Positions 35,516 to 43,214 of a stretch of DNA of 64,000 bases are shown piece after piece. Under the pieces are notes generated by a model, which was given only the letters and a program-made list of their open reading frames with translations, was not told the origin of the DNA and made no database searches. Source of the stretch: Rhodocyclaceae bacterium. Its GTDB lineage: Bacteria > Pseudomonadota > Gammaproteobacteria > Burkholderiales > Ga0077523. The stretch lies in the NCBI GenBank assembly GCA_020248405.1, contig JADCHQ010000002.1, positions 56,712-120,711 on the forward strand, written 5' to 3'. The translations under genes were made by a program, and so were the position numbers. How positions within the stretch are numbered: position 1 is the stretch's first letter; the number at the start of each line of letters is the position of its first letter.

Positions 35516-38068
35516 GTGGACGCCCCAGCGCGCATCCTGGTCCTCGCCGATGATCTCACCGGCGCCATGGATGCCGCAGGGCCCTTCGCCTCACGCGGGC
35601 TGACCACCCGCGTGGTGGTGCAGCCCGCCGGCCTGGATCCGTCCGTGCTGGCTGGCGTGCGGGTGGTGTCGGTGAACACCGCCTCGCGCCATCTCCCCGC
35701 GGCGCGAGCCGCCGAGCAGGTGCTTGCCGCCTGTGCCGCTCTGCAGGCGTCGCGTTTCGAGCTCGTCATCAAGAAGGTGGATTCCACCTTGCGCGGCAAC
35801 GTGGTGGCCGAAACCCTTGCTGCTCTGCAGGGCTGTGCCCGGCCGCGGGCGCTGGTGGCCACCGCGTTTCCCGCCCAGGGGCGCACGGTGCACGCTGGCG
35901 TGGTGCACGTGCACGGACGGCCGCTCGCTCAAACCGCCTTCGCCCGCGATGCGCTTTCTCCGGCCCTCGCTGCGCCGCTGCCCGAGGCCTTCGCGGGTCA
36001 GCCGGTGGAGGTGCTCGATGGCCATGCCGACACCGAGCTCGACGCGGCCGCTGCTCAAGGCCTGGCGCAGGCCGCCCGCTGTCTGCTGGTGGGCTCCGCG
36101 GGCCTCACCGGAGCGCTGGCCCGCGCCCTGGGCGAGCCTGGCGGTGCCGTGTCCGAGCCCCACTGCCGCGGACGGGTGCTGTATGTGGTGGGCTCCCGGG
36201 CCGAGGCGGCGCGCGAGCAGTGTCAGACCCTCGTGCGGGCAGGCGCGGTGGTGCTGGACGCGCCCGCTGGCCACTGGCACGGTACGCCGCCGCCCGGGGG
36301 CGATCTGGTGTTGCTGGCTACCACTGCCGATCCGGCGCGGCCCGACGATGCCCAGGCCGTGGCGGGACGGCTGGCCCGGGCTGCCCTTGCGCTGGCCGGT
36401 TCGCCCGACGTGGGCGCGGTGGTGGCCACGGGAGGCGATACGGCCCTGGCACTGCTTTCCGCGGCCGGTGTGGCCAGCGTGGAAGTGGGCGGCGAACTCA
36501 TGCCCGGCATCGCCTTCGCGCGATTGCCGCTGGCGGGCGGCGCGCGCTGGCTGGTGACCAAGGCGGGTGGATTCGGCGATGGCGATGCCCTCGCTGCCAT
36601 CGGCCGGCGATTGCGCGGTGCTGATGCTGGTGCGGTTGCGGGCGCTGCCAACCCCGGCGGGCGCCTGGAGCGCATCCTCAATCCCGCTTCCATCGCCGTG
36701 GTGGGGGCCGGCGAGCGTCCCGGCAGTTCGGGTGGCGCGGTGCTGCGCAACCTGCGACTGAGCGGTTTCCGCGGCCGGGTGGTGCCGGTGAATCCCAAGG
36801 GCGGCGTGATCCAGGGGCTGCCCGCGGCTACCTCGCTCCAGGAGGTCCAGCCGCCCGCCGACCTGGTGGCGGTGCTGGTACGGCCCGAGGCCATCTTGGA
36901 CGTGGCGCAGGAGGCGGCCCACAGCGGTCATCGCAACCTGCTCATCTTGCCGGGCGGCTTTGCCGAAGCCGGGGCGCAGGGCCGCGCGCGCGACGGGCAG
37001 CTGCGCCGCCTGGCGCTGGACCACGACCTGCTCGTGGCGGGCCCCAACTGCGCGGGCGTGGTGAATCTGCTCGACTCCTCCCGGCCCTTTGCCGCCACCT
37101 TCTTCCGCGACCTTCCCCGCGGCGGTCCGGTGGCGCTGGTGTCCCAGTCCGGCGCCATCGCCGAGGAGATGATCGCCGCCAGTCACGCCCTGGACATTCC
37201 GCTTGGGGCGGTGGTGTCGGTGGGTAACGGCATGCACCTGGCCATGGCCGATTACCTGGACCATCTCGGCGAAGATCCCCACTGCAAGGCGATTCTTCTG
37301 TACGCGGAATCCTTCGGCGATGCCGACCGTTTTGCCGCCGTAGCCCGCCGGGTGTCCAGCCACAAGCCGGTGATCGCCCTGGCTGGCGGACGCACTGCCG
37401 CTGGCGGGGCCGCGGCCCTTCGCCACACCGGTGCGAGCCCGGGCGCGGACGCCCAGGTGGAATCGTTCCTGGCCAGTGCCGGTGTGCTGCGCGTGCATAG
37501 CCTGCGGGAGCTGCGCCTGGCGGGCAAAGTGTTCGGGCTGTTGCCGCGGGGTGCCGGCGGGCGCGTTCTGATCCTGTCCAATTCCGGTGGACCCGGCGTG
37601 CTGGCGGCCGATCGTGCCGTTGCCGAAGGCCTGGAACTGGTGGCGCTGCCCTTGTCCCTCGAACGGCGGTTGACCGACACGCTGCCCCCCGAGGCGGCCG
37701 TGGCCAACCCCATCGATTTGCTGGCGGATGCGCGCGAAGACCGTTTCGAGGCCGCGCTGGCTGCGGTGCTCGAGCACATGCCGGGGCAGCTCGATACGGT
37801 GCTCATGGTGCACGTGGTGCCCTTCATGGTGGACGCCCAGCCCGTGGTGCAATCGCTGGCGCGCGTGGTGGCGGGCGCACCGGTGGCCGTGCTGCACTCC
37901 ATGATGGGTACGCTGGAGCACAAGGCCCAGTGGTTCGCCACGCTCGCGCAGGCGGGCGTGCCATGCTTCGACGACACCGAGGACATGTGTATCGCCGCGG
38001 GCCTGCTATGGCGTTACCGCCAGTTGCATGCCCATCGGGCGGCCCCCGCAACCGAGGAAAATCCGTGA
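35516..38068 (+). CDS. Fusion: DUF1537 four-carbon acid sugar kinase + NDP-forming acyl-CoA synthetase alpha domain
   Basis: An 850-residue protein from GTG 35516. Residues about 5-370 are a complete DUF1537 kinase: ADDLTGAMDA near 11, KKVDSTLRGNV near 85, ATGGDTALALL near 302 and the nucleotide-site TKAGGFGDGDAL near 345. Residues about 383-845 match the alpha part of ADP-forming acetyl-CoA synthetase: a Rossmann CoA-binding domain (ASIAVVGAGERPGSSGG), a first ligase domain (VALVSQSGAIAEEM near 540), GRTAAGGAAALRHTG with H637 as the probable phosphohistidine, and a second ligase domain. The ATP-grasp beta part is absent here and not encoded nearby. The stop overlaps the next GTG by four bases. 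I know of no characterised protein with this architecture. Confidence 0.88.
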   Translation: MDAPARILVLADDLTGAMDAAGPFASRGLTTRVVVQPAGLDPSVLAGVRVVSVNTASRHLPAARAAEQVLAACAALQASRFELVIKKVDSTLRGNVVAETLAALQGCARPRALVATAFPAQGRTVHAGVVHVHGRPLAQTAFARDALSPALAAPLPEAFAGQPVEVLDGHADTELDAAAAQGLAQAARCLLVGSAGLTGALARALGEPGGAVSEPHCRGRVLYVVGSRAEAAREQCQTLVRAGAVVLDAPAGHWHGTPPPGGDLVLLATTADPARPDDAQAVAGRLARAALALAGSPDVGAVVATGGDTALALLSAAGVASVEVGGELMPGIAFARLPLAGGARWLVTKAGGFGDGDALAAIGRRLRGADAGAVAGAANPGGRLERILNPASIAVVGAGERPGSSGGAVLRNLRLSGFRGRVVPVNPKGGVIQGLPAATSLQEVQPPADLVAVLVRPEAILDVAQEAAHSGHRNLLILPGGFAEAGAQGRARDGQLRRLALDHDLLVAGPNCAGVVNLLDSSRPFAATFFRDLPRGGPVALVSQSGAIAEEMIAASHALDIPLGAVVSVGNGMHLAMADYLDHLGEDPHCKAILLYAESFGDADRFAAVARRVSSHKPVIALAGGRTAAGGAAALRHTGASPGADAQVESFLASAGVLRVHSLRELRLAGKVFGLLPRGAGGRVLILSNSGGPGVLAADRAVAEGLELVALPLSLERRLTDTLPPEAAVANPIDLLADAREDRFEAALAAVLEHMPGQLDTVLMVHVVPFMVDAQPVVQSLARVVAGAPVAVLHSMMGTLEHKAQWFATLAQAGVPCFDDTEDMCIAAGLLWRYRQLHAHRAAPATEENP

Positions 38069-38703
38069 AGCTCTACAGCTATTTCCGCAGTTCCGCCGCC
38101 TATCGCGTGCGCATTGGCCTGGCCTTGAAGGGCATCGACTACGAGTACATCCCGGTGCACATCGCCCGGAGCAGTCAGTTCGAGCCCGAATTCGACGCCA
38201 TCAATCCGCAGCACCTGGTCCCAGTGCTCGAGGACGGCGGCCGACGGTTGTACCAATCGCTCGCCATACTGCAGTACCTGGACGAAACCCATCCCGAACC
38301 GCGCCTGTTGCCCCAGGAGCCGCTGGCCCGCAACCGCGTACGTTCCCTTGCCCTCATTAGCGCCTGCGAAATCCACCCGCTCAACAACCTGCGGGTTCTC
38401 AAGTATCTCACCGAGGTGCTGAACATCACCGAGGAGCAGAAGCTCGCCTGGTACCGGCACTGGGTCAGCACCGGCTTCACGGCCCTGGAGCGGCGGCTCG
38501 CCAGCGAGCCGGGCACGGGCATCTACTGCCACGGCGACACGCCCGGCTTTGCCGACGTGGTGCTGGTGCCGCAGGTGGCCAATGCGCGCCGTTTCCAGGT
38601 GGACCTGACGCCCTTTCCCACCATCGTGCGCATCGACGCTGCCTGCAACGCCCTGGACGCGTTTCGCCAGGCTGCGCCCGCAGCGCAGCCCGACGCCGAG
38701 TAA
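38065..38703 (+). CDS. Maleylpyruvate isomerase (zeta-class GST; maleylacetoacetate isomerase family)
   Basis: A 212-residue glutathione-dependent cis-trans isomerase converting maleylpyruvate to fumarylpyruvate. Start GTG 38065 overlaps the fusion's stop (GTGA) and has GAGGAAA upstream. The zeta signature SSAAYRVRIGLALKG (residues 8-22) carries the catalytic Ser-Ser. NPQHLVPVLEDGG, QSLAILQYLDE and the C-terminal CHGDTPGFADVVLVPQVANARRF are family blocks. A tyrosine-degradation maleylacetoacetate isomerase is nearly identical in fold; the gentisate context favours maleylpyruvate. Confidence 0.92.
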   Translation: MKLYSYFRSSAAYRVRIGLALKGIDYEYIPVHIARSSQFEPEFDAINPQHLVPVLEDGGRRLYQSLAILQYLDETHPEPRLLPQEPLARNRVRSLALISACEIHPLNNLRVLKYLTEVLNITEEQKLAWYRHWVSTGFTALERRLASEPGTGIYCHGDTPGFADVVLVPQVANARRFQVDLTPFPTIVRIDAACNALDAFRQAAPAAQPDAE

Positions 38704-38819
38704 CCCGCCCGGTCCTTGGCTGCGGGGCCTGGGCTACAATCCCCGCTCTTTCGCGGACCCATGCTTGGGAGGGCCTGCACCGCGAAGCTCCCCATCCGAT
38801 ACCCGCCAGGAATCCCGCC

Positions 38820-39113
38820 ATGAAAACCATGCTCGCTGCCGTGCTCGCCGCGCTGACGTTGCAATGCCTCCCCGCTGGCGCTGCCGATGCGCCGACCGCC
38901 GAAGAAGACAAGAAGTCCATCACCAACACCCTCGAGCGCTTCCATACCCGGCGCGCCACCTGCCATTGGACCGAGGAGATGGGCAAGTACATCTTCGAGT
39001 GCCTGCGGGCCAACTTCAACATGAATGCCCACTGGTGCCATAACGAGGCCATGGCGCTGTACTGTGGCGACGAGCAGGCAAAGGCGCCAGAGCCCGCCCG
39101 CCCGGCCAACTGA
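38820..39113 (+). CDS. Small secreted cysteine-containing protein, function unknown
   Basis: A 97-residue product from ATG 38820. A signal peptide (MKTMLAAVLAALTLQCLPAGAA) is followed by a mature segment with four cysteines: ATCHWTEE, FECLRANFN, HWCHNE and LYCGDE. These could form two disulfides, as in small CHCH-like or Cys-rich periplasmic proteins. The tail is Ala/Pro-rich. No family recognised. It is on the island strand between maleylpyruvate isomerase and the second TRAP operon, 116 bases from the former. Confidence 0.7.
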   Translation: MKTMLAAVLAALTLQCLPAGAADAPTAEEDKKSITNTLERFHTRRATCHWTEEMGKYIFECLRANFNMNAHWCHNEAMALYCGDEQAKAPEPARPAN

Positions 39114-39140
39114 GGGCGCCCGCAGCCCTGCAGACAACCG

Positions 39141-39165
39141 CGAGGCCGGGCAATGCCCGGCCTCG
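39141..39165. other. Perfect 11-bp hairpin in intergenic region
   Basis: CGAGGCCGGGC, loop AAT, GCCCGGCCTCG. It follows the small Cys protein gene by 27 bases. There is no T-run on either side, so it is either a weak terminator or an mRNA-stabilising structure. Confidence 0.6.
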
Positions 39166-39223
39166 TCGCTTGCGAAGGCTCGCGTGCTATTCTCGAAGGC
39201 AGTCATCTCACCGGAGTTCGCCC

Positions 39224-39646
39224 GTGAAACTGCCTCTGCCCATGGCTTCTGCACTGCTCGCCGTGGCGTTCTGCGCATCCTCCGTGGCGGATGAAGCCGC
39301 CCTGGGCATCAAGGTGCGCAAGCAAAGCGGCATTGCTTACATCTCGGGCGGTCTGGGCGACCAGGCCAAGGCCTTCGAACAGGTGGCCCCCAGGTATCCG
39401 GTGCAGTTGCTGTTCACCCAAGGCGGTGAGCACACCCAGATCAGCGGCGTCAAGGTAACCATCCGTGACGTCAAGGGCGACGCGCTGCTGGAGGCCGTCT
39501 CGGAGGGTCCGTTGTTTTACGCCAACACCTCCTCCGGACGCTGGACCTTCGAAGTCGAGTACGGCGGAGAAACCATCACCAAGACCAAGGACCTCACGGG
39601 TCGCCGTTACCTGGTGCTGGATTTCGATTTCAAGAAAGCGGACTGA
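39224..39646 (+). CDS. Secreted carboxypeptidase-regulatory-like beta-sandwich protein
   Basis: A 140-residue product starting at GTG 39224 with GGAG seven bases upstream. A signal peptide (MASALLAVAFCASSVA region) leads a mature part with beta-sandwich character: GIAYISGGLGDQAKAFEQVAPRYPVQLLFTQ, an ISGVKVTIRDVKGDALLEAVSEGPLFYANTSSGRW segment resembling carboxypeptidase regulatory domains, and a C-terminal YLVLDFDFKKAD. Such proteins are frequent and uncharacterised in betaproteobacteria. It is 69 bases upstream of dctP. Confidence 0.75.
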   Translation: MKLPLPMASALLAVAFCASSVADEAALGIKVRKQSGIAYISGGLGDQAKAFEQVAPRYPVQLLFTQGGEHTQISGVKVTIRDVKGDALLEAVSEGPLFYANTSSGRWTFEVEYGGETITKTKDLTGRRYLVLDFDFKKAD

Positions 39647-39715
39647 TCCGGCCCGCGGCGCACGCTGCCCGTGCGAAGGGGCGGCGCCGCGGTCAACCAA
39701 CAGGGGAGGGCAGGG

Positions 39716-40705
39716 ATGTCTCCGTCATTGCGACTGTGTGCCGCCGCCGCGGCGTTGCTGGCCACCAGCGTGGCCGCTGCCGACACGCTCAACATTCGCC
39801 TGGGCACGCCCTTCGTCACCGGCAGCAACCTGCACCGCGGTGCGGAGAAGTTTGCCGAGGTGGTGGCAGCGGAATCCAAGGGCGCCATCAAGGTGCAGAT
39901 CTACGCCGACAGCCAGATCGGCGACATCCAGCAGCTCATCGCGGGCATGCAGCTGGGCACCGTGGACATGGCCTACCTGGGCCCCGGCAACCTCGGGCAG
40001 GTGAAGGGCTGCGGGCAGCTCAACGTCAACTACGTGCCCTACCTGTACAAGAGCAAACGCGCAGCCGAGGAGGTGCTCAACGGCGCCATCTTCGCCGAGC
40101 TGTTCGACCAATGCGCCCAGGCCGGTGGCGTGCGGGTATTCGCCGTGGGCGGTGATCGCAGCCCCCGCGCCATCGTCACCACCAAGGGGCCGATCCGCAA
40201 GCCCGAAGACCTGAACGGCATGCGGCTGCGCATTCCGCCCATCCCGATTTTCCGGGATACCTTCGAGAAGCTCGGCGTGAAGGTGGTGCCGCTGGGCCTC
40301 AACGAGGTCTACATGGCGTTGTCCCGGGGCCAGGTGGAGGGCCAGGACAACGGCTTCGACCTGACGCTGTCGTTCCGCTTTCACGAAGTGTCCAAGTTCT
40401 GGTCGGCCACCGACCACGCCTACGACATGGGCGCCTTCCACGTTTCCGAGCGCAAGTGGAAGAGCTACACGCCCGAACAAAAGGCCCTGTTCCGCAAAGC
40501 CGCCCTGGAGGGCGGGCAACTCGCCACCCGGTTGGGTGAGGAATTCGACGCCAAGGGCATGGAAGAGCTGAAGAAGGTGGGCGTGCAGTACGTGGTGCCC
40601 GACCGCGAGGCTTTCCGCAAGGCCTGGGCCGACGTGCACAAGGCCTACGAGGGCAAGGTCTGGCCCGAGGGGCTGGTGCAGCGCATCCGCGACGCGCAGA
40701 AGTAG
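39716..40705 (+). CDS. dctP: TRAP transporter substrate-binding protein (DctP), second system
   Basis: A 329-residue periplasmic receptor from ATG 39716, preceded by GGGGAGGG. Signal peptide MSPSLRLCAAAAALLATSVAAA. The mature protein reads LNIRLGTPFVTGSNLHRGAEKFAEVV, then SQIGDIQQLIAGMQLGTVDMAYLG, and the conserved ligand-binding Arg in LNGMRLRIPPIPIFRDTFEKLG near residue 173. This is classic DctP family and distinct from the 5.4-6.4 kb receptor. Its place directly after the gentisate genes makes it the likely importer receptor for the island's substrate, probably a carboxylate. Confidence 0.93.
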   Translation: MSPSLRLCAAAAALLATSVAAADTLNIRLGTPFVTGSNLHRGAEKFAEVVAAESKGAIKVQIYADSQIGDIQQLIAGMQLGTVDMAYLGPGNLGQVKGCGQLNVNYVPYLYKSKRAAEEVLNGAIFAELFDQCAQAGGVRVFAVGGDRSPRAIVTTKGPIRKPEDLNGMRLRIPPIPIFRDTFEKLGVKVVPLGLNEVYMALSRGQVEGQDNGFDLTLSFRFHEVSKFWSATDHAYDMGAFHVSERKWKSYTPEQKALFRKAALEGGQLATRLGEEFDAKGMEELKKVGVQYVVPDREAFRKAWADVHKAYEGKVWPEGLVQRIRDAQK

Positions 40706-40812
40706 CTGGGGTGCGGAGCCGAGGCGGGTATCCATGAGCCTGCAAGCCGCAGTGCGGTCAGCGCTGCGGTGCCTTCTCGCATGACCCCCTTCACTGCACC
40801 CCGGGGCTTGTC

Positions 40813-41322
40813 TTGATCGACCGCATCGACCACGCCCTGCGCCTGGTGGAGCGGCTCCTGGATCTGCTCGTGGCCGCCCTGGTGACCGGCCTGGTGGTGA
40901 TCGTCGCCTCGTCGCTGGTGGACCGTCACGTGGTCACGCTGCCCATGCCCGCCCCCGACCAGTATGCCCGTGTGCTGCTGGTGTGGCTCACATTCATCGG
41001 CTTCGCGCTGGCGGTGAAAAATGGCGCCAACATCCGCGTGGACCTGATCGACAGCCGTCTGCCGCGGGCGGTGCGCCTTTTCCTGGAGGTGTTGTTCGAG
41101 CTCACCATGATGGCGCTGGCGGCGCTCATCGCCTGGCACGGATGGCGGCTGGTGGAGATCGGCCGCGACCAGGAGCGTCTCGGCACGGTCATCTCCGAAG
41201 CCTGGCCGGCCATCGCGCTGTTCGCGTCGTGCCTGCTCACCATGGTCTTTCTGGGGTTGCGCCTGGCGTTGCGGCTGTCGGGCCGGCCGGTGCCCCAGGC
41301 TTCCCACGTGGAGGCTGACTGA
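40813..41322 (+). CDS. dctQ: TRAP transporter small permease (DctQ), second system
   Basis: A 169-residue four-helix membrane protein. The only in-frame early start is TTG 40813; the ATG at 40781 is in another frame and stops. Features are LLDLLVAALVTGLVVIVASSLVDRH in the first helix, DQYARVLLVWLTFIGFALAVKNGANIRVDLID, typical of DctQ with the conserved K.G.HI turn, and a final helix before GRPVPQASHVEAD. dctM follows two bases after the stop. A 107-base gap separates it from dctP. Confidence 0.88.
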   Translation: MIDRIDHALRLVERLLDLLVAALVTGLVVIVASSLVDRHVVTLPMPAPDQYARVLLVWLTFIGFALAVKNGANIRVDLIDSRLPRAVRLFLEVLFELTMMALAALIAWHGWRLVEIGRDQERLGTVISEAWPAIALFASCLLTMVFLGLRLALRLSGRPVPQASHVEAD

Positions 41323-41324
41323 CC

Positions 41325-42602
41325 ATGCTGGTGTTGCTGTTCGTGGCCTTCATGCTCGCCCTGCTGGTGGGCTTCGACGTGGGCTACTCCATGCTGCTGG
41401 CGGCCTTCCTGGGGGTGGAGTACCGCGGCAACGAGGTGGACCCGGCCATGATGCCGCTGTCCATGATCGCAGGGGTGGACACCTATGCCCTGGTGCAGGT
41501 GCCTCTGTTCATCCTGGCTGGCGAGCTCATGAACCGCGGCGGCCTCACCCTGCGCCTCATCGATTGGGCGCAGGCCATGGTGGGCCGGATCCGCGGCAGC
41601 CTGGGGCACGTGTCCATCCTCACCAACCTGGTGATGGCGGGCGTGTCGGGCTCGGCGGTGGCCGATGCCGTGGCCACCGGCAAGCCGCTCATCCCCGCCA
41701 TGAAGCGCGAGGGTTACGGCGAGGGCTTCGCGGGCGCGGTGATTGCCGCCGGCGCGCTGCTGGGGCCCATCATCCCGCCCTCCATTCCCATGGTGGTGTA
41801 TGCCCAGCTCGCCAGCCAGTCTGTGGTGAAGCTGTTCATGGCCGGCATCGTGCCCGGGGTGCTGCTGGCGGCGGGCTTCATGGTGATCTGCTCCATCGTG
41901 GCGACGCTGCGCCACTACCCCAGCCGCCCGCCCGTGCCCTGGCCCGACAAGGCCCGCGCCACCGGCCGCGCTGGATGGGCGTTGCTCATGCCCGTCATCA
42001 TCATCGGCGGCATCCGCTTTGGTCTCACCACCGACACGGAAGCCGCCGTGGTGGCGGTGCTCTATGCCCTTGGAGTGAGCCTGTTCGTGTACCGCGGGCT
42101 CAAGCTGCGCGAACTGCCCCGGCTGCTGGCCGATGCGGGCCGCTCCACCGGCGTGATCCTGTTCCTGCTGGCCGCCGCTGGCCCTTTCAGCTGGCTGGTG
42201 GCCGAAAGCCAGATCAGCACCACCGTGGTGGGCACCATCCAGTCGTGGTCCGACAGCCCGGTGGTGGTGCTGCTCATCATCAACGCCTTCCTGCTGCTGA
42301 TCGGCTGCATCATCGAGCCGCTGCCGGCCATGATCATCTTCCTGCCGGTGCTCATTCCGCTGGGCGCGCAGCTGGGTATCGACCCCATCCAGTTCGGCGC
42401 CGTGGTGGTGCTCAACCTCATGATCGGCCTCATGCATCCGCCCATCGGCTTGCTGTTGTTCGTGGTGTCCAGCGTGGGCAAGGTGCGCATCACGCCCGTG
42501 ATGTGGCAGGTGCTGCCCTTCCTGGGCTGGGCGCTGGTGGTGCTGCTGCTCACCATCGTGTTCCCGCCGCTCACCACCTGGCTGCCGGGGCACGTGCGCT
42601 GA
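41325..42602 (+). CDS. dctM: TRAP transporter large permease (DctM), second system
   Basis: A 425-residue membrane protein, normal for DctM, from ATG 41325. Blocks: QVPLFILAGELMNRGGLTLRLIDWAQ, LVMAGVSGSAVADAVATG, GPIIPPSIPMVVYAQLASQ (near 150), and a C-terminal LMIGLMHPPIGLLLFVVSSVGKV. These mirror the first system's DctM but differ in sequence, so the two transporters are not a recent duplication. Probably co-transcribed with the whole island. Confidence 0.93.
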   Translation: MLVLLFVAFMLALLVGFDVGYSMLLAAFLGVEYRGNEVDPAMMPLSMIAGVDTYALVQVPLFILAGELMNRGGLTLRLIDWAQAMVGRIRGSLGHVSILTNLVMAGVSGSAVADAVATGKPLIPAMKREGYGEGFAGAVIAAGALLGPIIPPSIPMVVYAQLASQSVVKLFMAGIVPGVLLAAGFMVICSIVATLRHYPSRPPVPWPDKARATGRAGWALLMPVIIIGGIRFGLTTDTEAAVVAVLYALGVSLFVYRGLKLRELPRLLADAGRSTGVILFLLAAAGPFSWLVAESQISTTVVGTIQSWSDSPVVVLLIINAFLLLIGCIIEPLPAMIIFLPVLIPLGAQLGIDPIQFGAVVVLNLMIGLMHPPIGLLLFVVSSVGKVRITPVMWQVLPFLGWALVVLLLTIVFPPLTTWLPGHVR

Positions 42603-42619
42603 TCCCACGGGAGCCATCC

Positions 42620-43063
42620 ATGCGAATGTTCCGAAGCGTCGCGCTTGCCGTCTGCGCCCTGGCTGCCGCCAGCGCCGCCGCCGGCGAGTTTCTGGTGGTG
42701 ACCCCCGAGCGCATCGACTGGAAGCTCATGCGCAAGGAGCCGCCGCTGCACCGCGCCTTCATCCAGGGCAGCCAGGAGGCGGCAGGTGCCTTCACCTTTC
42801 GCGTGCGCGCCACGGCGGGCCACAAGCTTCTGCCCCACACCCATCCCGACGATCGCGTCATCACCGTGCTCGAGGGTACCTACTGGTCCGCCGTAGGGGC
42901 CGAATGGGACGAATCAAAGCTCATGGCCTTTCCGGCCGGCAGCTTCTACGTGGTGCCCGCGGGCATGCCGCACTTCAGCGCCGTGCTCGAAGGCGAGACC
43001 GTGTTCCAGGAAAGCGGCATTGGCCCAAGCCGCAACGACATGATTCCGCAGGTGGCGCGGTAG
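42620..43063 (+). CDS. Periplasmic single-domain cupin
   Basis: A 147-residue protein from ATG 42620 with GGGAG upstream. A signal peptide (SVALAVCALAAASAAAG) is followed by a cupin: LPHTHPDDRVITVLEGTYW (two His and a Glu position, near residue 75) and PAGSFYVVPAGMPHFS (third His). Family members of this type (cupin_2) often have no assigned reaction. It ends the TRAP operon 17 bases after dctM, so it may bind or modify the substrate in the periplasm; that is inference. Confidence 0.82.
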   Translation: MRMFRSVALAVCALAAASAAAGEFLVVTPERIDWKLMRKEPPLHRAFIQGSQEAAGAFTFRVRATAGHKLLPHTHPDDRVITVLEGTYWSAVGAEWDESKLMAFPAGSFYVVPAGMPHFSAVLEGETVFQESGIGPSRNDMIPQVAR

Positions 43064-43214
43064 TACGGTGGTGCCATGACCGCCGCGGTGCTCCAAGGCG
43101 CCGGGGGAGCAATCCAGGCGGTCACATTCCATTTCGGGAATCGTCCAAGCTGCTGTGGAGGCTTGGGCAGCACCGCTGCCCCGGCCCGTCGCAGCCGATG
43201 ACGCGCGCCGCGCG

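Noticed and set aside
35591..37921. Roughly 780-codon minus-strand frame opposite the kinase-synthetase fusion
   Set aside because: Antisense shadow with biased composition; the plus strand carries recognisable domains in both halves.
41564..42619. Alternative long frame through dctM leading into the cupin
   Set aside because: Only the part after ATG 42620 is a real protein; the earlier part is an out-of-frame reading of dctM.
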